Shown: positions 21,708 to 23,268 of the stretch, one piece after another
Layout of the letters: each line of letters opens with the position of its first letter
How positions within the stretch are numbered: position 1 is the stretch's first letter
Assembly (NCBI GenBank): GCA_016873595.1
Contig: VGWZ01000008.1
Span: forward strand, 1-23,268
Direction of reading: 5' to 3'
Origin: Nitrospira sp.
Lineage (GTDB): Bacteria > Nitrospirota > Thermodesulfovibrionia > Thermodesulfovibrionales > SM23-35
DNA: 23,268 bases
Position numbers and translations under genes: made by a program
Notes under the pieces: generated by a model
The model's database searches: none
Told to the model about the DNA's origin: nothing
The model's input: only the letters and a program-made list of their open reading frames with translations

Positions 21708-22919
21708 TCACATTAATCTCTCAAACAGCTTTACTATAACTGTGTTTGATATAACCAGCCCTTTCTTTGTAAGCCTGAGATTACCGTTTTCAATTTCAAG
21801 ATAACCATCATCAACTAATTCACTGCATGCATTAAGAAGACTGTAACACCCCCCTCTATCCCACCTTGCCAAAGGGGGAATGAAGGGGGGTAGTTTATTA
21901 ATGATTATTCCTTCCGTCTTCCTCAATCCCAGGAATATGAATTCTTTAACAGTGTCCAAAGTGGTGAGTTTAGTTGATTCGCTCTCCGGGATAGTACCAT
22001 TATTCAGATGTTCAATATAGTTGTTTACATCTTCAGAATTTATTGAACGCAGCCCGCTGACAAAAGAGTGAGCTCCTGCACCAACCCCGATGTATTCCCC
22101 TCTATCCCAGTAATTAAGGTTGTGCATACATCTGAATCCTGGCAATGTAAAGTTGGATACTTCATAATGTTCATAGCCACATGCAGTCAAAAAATCTATT
22201 GCATGGTTATACATTTCGAGTATGAGCTCTTCATCAGGCATCCTTATTTTATTAGAAAATCCCCACGTCCCCCCTTTGATAAAGGGGGGTGAGGGGGGAT
22301 TAATTTCATCGGATTGTATTAATTCATACAATGGTGTTTTTTCTTCAAGTGTCAGTTCATACGTGGAGATATGAGTTGGTGATAATCTGATCGTTTCTGA
22401 GATGGATTGATGCCATGAATCCATTGTCTGTCCGGGGATTCCGTATATTAAATCTATAGAAAAGTTACCCATACCAGCTCTTCTTGTCAATTCAACTGTT
22501 TGTAACGCATTATCTGATGTGTGAATTCTCCCCAATGTTCTGAGTTCATCATTGTGAAATGATTGTATTCCTATACTCAGCCTGTTCACACTGAGGGAAA
22601 GCAATGTAGTGATCGTAGATTCATTTACTGTCCCGGGATTTGCCTCAACTGTTATTTCGGGAGAAGATGATAAATGAAAATTATCTCTGAAGCATCGAAA
22701 TAGTTGTATGAAACATTCATCAGGAAGAAGAGAAGGCGTGCCACCTCCTATGTAAATAGATTTCAATGATTTTGCATAGTCTTTTTTGAGAATGAGTTCT
22801 TTGCATAGTGTATCAATATACGCTTTCGCAAGTGATTCATCATATGGTACAGAGAAGAAGTCGCAATACAGGCATTTTCTTATGCAGAAAGGGATGTGTA
22901 TGTAGAGGAATTCTGGCAT
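21708..22919 (-). CDS. hemW: HemW-like radical SAM protein (heme chaperone family)
   Basis: A 403-residue radical SAM protein. It starts MPEFLYIHIPFCIRKCLYCDF, with the CxxxCxxC cluster motif and the HemW-type fourth Cys missing or shifted; the family has C-x3-C-x2-C-x-C, and here the last position is Phe. Other family signatures are YIGGGTPSLL, TVEANPGTV, RLSIGIQSFHNDELRTLGR, IDLIYGIPGQT, and the C-terminal HemN domain (LRKTEGI ... DDGYLEIENGNLRLTKKGL). The absence of the fourth Cys is a feature of canonical HemN versus HemW that merits care. HemW binds heme and is not an oxidase. Two palindromic repeats are inserted in frame (about residues 208-220 and 344-357). The start MPEF is favoured by position before the cluster motif. 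Confidence 0.88.
   Translation of the reverse strand: MPEFLYIHIPFCIRKCLYCDFFSVPYDESLAKAYIDTLCKELILKKDYAKSLKSIYIGGGTPSLLPDECFIQLFRCFRDNFHLSSSPEITVEANPGTVNESTITTLLSLSVNRLSIGIQSFHNDELRTLGRIHTSDNALQTVELTRRAGMGNFSIDLIYGIPGQTMDSWHQSISETIRLSPTHISTYELTLEEKTPLYELIQSDEINPPSPPFIKGGTWGFSNKIRMPDEELILEMYNHAIDFLTACGYEHYEVSNFTLPGFRCMHNLNYWDRGEYIGVGAGAHSFVSGLRSINSEDVNNYIEHLNNGTIPESESTKLTTLDTVKEFIFLGLRKTEGIIINKLPPFIPPLARWDRGGCYSLLNACSELVDDGYLEIENGNLRLTKKGLVISNTVIVKLFERLM
21849..21890. repeat. Palindromic repeat in frame inside hemW (C-terminal site)
   Basis: CCCCCC (21849-21854) and GGGGGG (21885-21890) bound an imperfect inverted repeat with the inner arms CTTTGG/CCAAAG-like. On the hemW strand it encodes PPFIPPLARWDRGG, between the radical SAM core and the last winged-helix region. 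The protein sequence around it (RKTEGIIINK ... YSLLNACSELV) continues normally. Confidence 0.85.
22259..22298. repeat. Palindromic repeat in frame inside hemW (central site)
   Basis: The core is CCCCCCTTT (22269-22277) and AAAGGGGGG (22281-22289) with a GAT loop. Outer CCCC and GGGGGG blocks extend it. On the hemW strand it encodes NPPSPPFIKGGTWGF, placed between YELIQSDE and MPDEELILEMY, where family members have a short loop. The core is nearly identical to the metG copy at 14401-14421 and differs only in the loop. Confidence 0.88.
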
Positions 22920-22963
22920 AGATTTAGAATAACATAATGAAAGCGGGAATCTTCTTCCCTGTA

Positions 22964-23167
22964 TTATTTATCGAGAGGGCTCCGGACACCAAGGATGTTT
23001 TTTGTTGCCACATGGGTATAAATCATCGTAGTCTGGAGATTTTTATGGCCCAGTAAATCCTGAAACTCCGGAAGAGTCTCTTTAACAGAATCGGACAATT
23101 TCCCCATATTATACCAATTTCCTTTTTTATCCATATTACCATAAAATACCAAGTCTTGTATTGGCAC
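22964..23167 (-). pseudogene. Tyrosine recombinase (integron-integrase-like) C-terminal remnant
   Basis: The last 30 residues, LLGHKNLQTTMIYTHVATKNILGVRSPLDK, match the end of tyrosine recombinases. LLGHK holds the last catalytic His region, and Tyr in MIYTHV is the nucleophile. The ending GVRSPLD is typical of integron integrases. The rest of the catalytic domain (Arg, Lys, HxxR) is missing: the open frame begins at 23167 with unrelated residues (MPIQDLVFYGNMDKKGNWY). The gene is therefore a 3' fragment fused to other sequence, possibly by the inverted-repeat element starting at 23108. It cannot be an active recombinase. Confidence 0.75.
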
Positions 23168-23259
23168 ATTATATGAATTTAAATGATTTTTTCTTTATTC
23201 AAACCCTAAAATATGTTATATTCTCTCCATGAAAGTCGAAAATGTACAATTGGTATAAT
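23108..23259. repeat. 12-bp inverted repeats bounding about 150 bp at the window end
   Basis: ATTATACCAATT (23108-23119) and AATTGGTATAAT (23248-23259) are exact inverted copies. Between them lies AT-rich DNA without a gene. It may be a miniature element inserted in or beside the recombinase remnant. The repeats are AT-rich, so chance cannot be excluded. Confidence 0.45.
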
Positions 23260-23268
23260 CATTGTTAT

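Overview
The window looks like a moderately AT-rich, Gram-negative (diderm) bacterial chromosome. A signal-peptide beta-barrel protein, a Lpp-like lipoprotein and an L,D-transpeptidase indicate an outer membrane. The multi-sensor kinase and HD-GYP architecture, the tmk-holB-ricT-metG gene order and many in-gene palindromic repeats resemble genomes of the Nitrospirota/Thermodesulfovibrionia type. That placement is inference; no rRNA gene is present to settle it.

Layout. Bases 1-82 hold the first codons of a probable transposase (minus strand). Bases 484-7493 form a plus-strand signalling block: a very large PAS/GAF sensor histidine kinase, a four-helix-bundle (23S rRNA intervening-sequence protein family) gene, the detached C-terminal half of the kinase ATPase domain, a second four-helix-bundle gene, a CheY-like receiver and an HD-GYP response regulator. 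A convergent PilZ gene follows, so the block ends in c-di-GMP hydrolysis and sensing. Next come tRNA-Pro(CGG) and a minus-strand dTDP-rhamnose block (rmlD, rmlB, an RmlC-like cupin) headed by a cysteine-rich HTH regulator. Divergent from it is a plus-strand set: a small zinc-ribbon protein, an Ogg2-type DNA glycosylase and a LysM/YkuD L,D-transpeptidase. It ends at a hairpin terminator facing a Lpp-like alanine-rich lipoprotein. From 13968 to 19532 the minus strand carries a housekeeping run, in transcription order: MetE-like protein, tmk, holB, ricT, metG. The right end has an outer-membrane barrel gene with a near-consensus promoter, repeat-filled debris, an unidentified 218-aa protein, hemW and a broken tyrosine recombinase (integron-integrase-like) tail.

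The most unusual feature is at 4857-5975. Two different four-helix-bundle genes each sit inside their own long inverted repeat, with no transposase. The first splits the histidine kinase between the N box and the G1 box of its ATPase domain. Its ORF overlaps the upstream kinase stop (ATGAATGA) and the downstream kinase restart (ATGACTGA), so the kinase may be made as two coupled polypeptides. Removing the 455-nt inverted-repeat-bounded segment on paper restores one kinase frame. This resembles the intervening sequences of 23S rRNA genes, but in a protein-coding gene.

A second theme is pervasive short palindromic repeats. Several sit in frame inside hemW (twice), metG and rmlB, and repeat-like inserts occur in holB. 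A two-copy structured element (10038-10143 and 17727-17851) lies just after the stop codons of the RmlC-like gene and tmk. Its copies share a core but have unrelated, self-complementary outer stems and compensatory changes in an inner stem.
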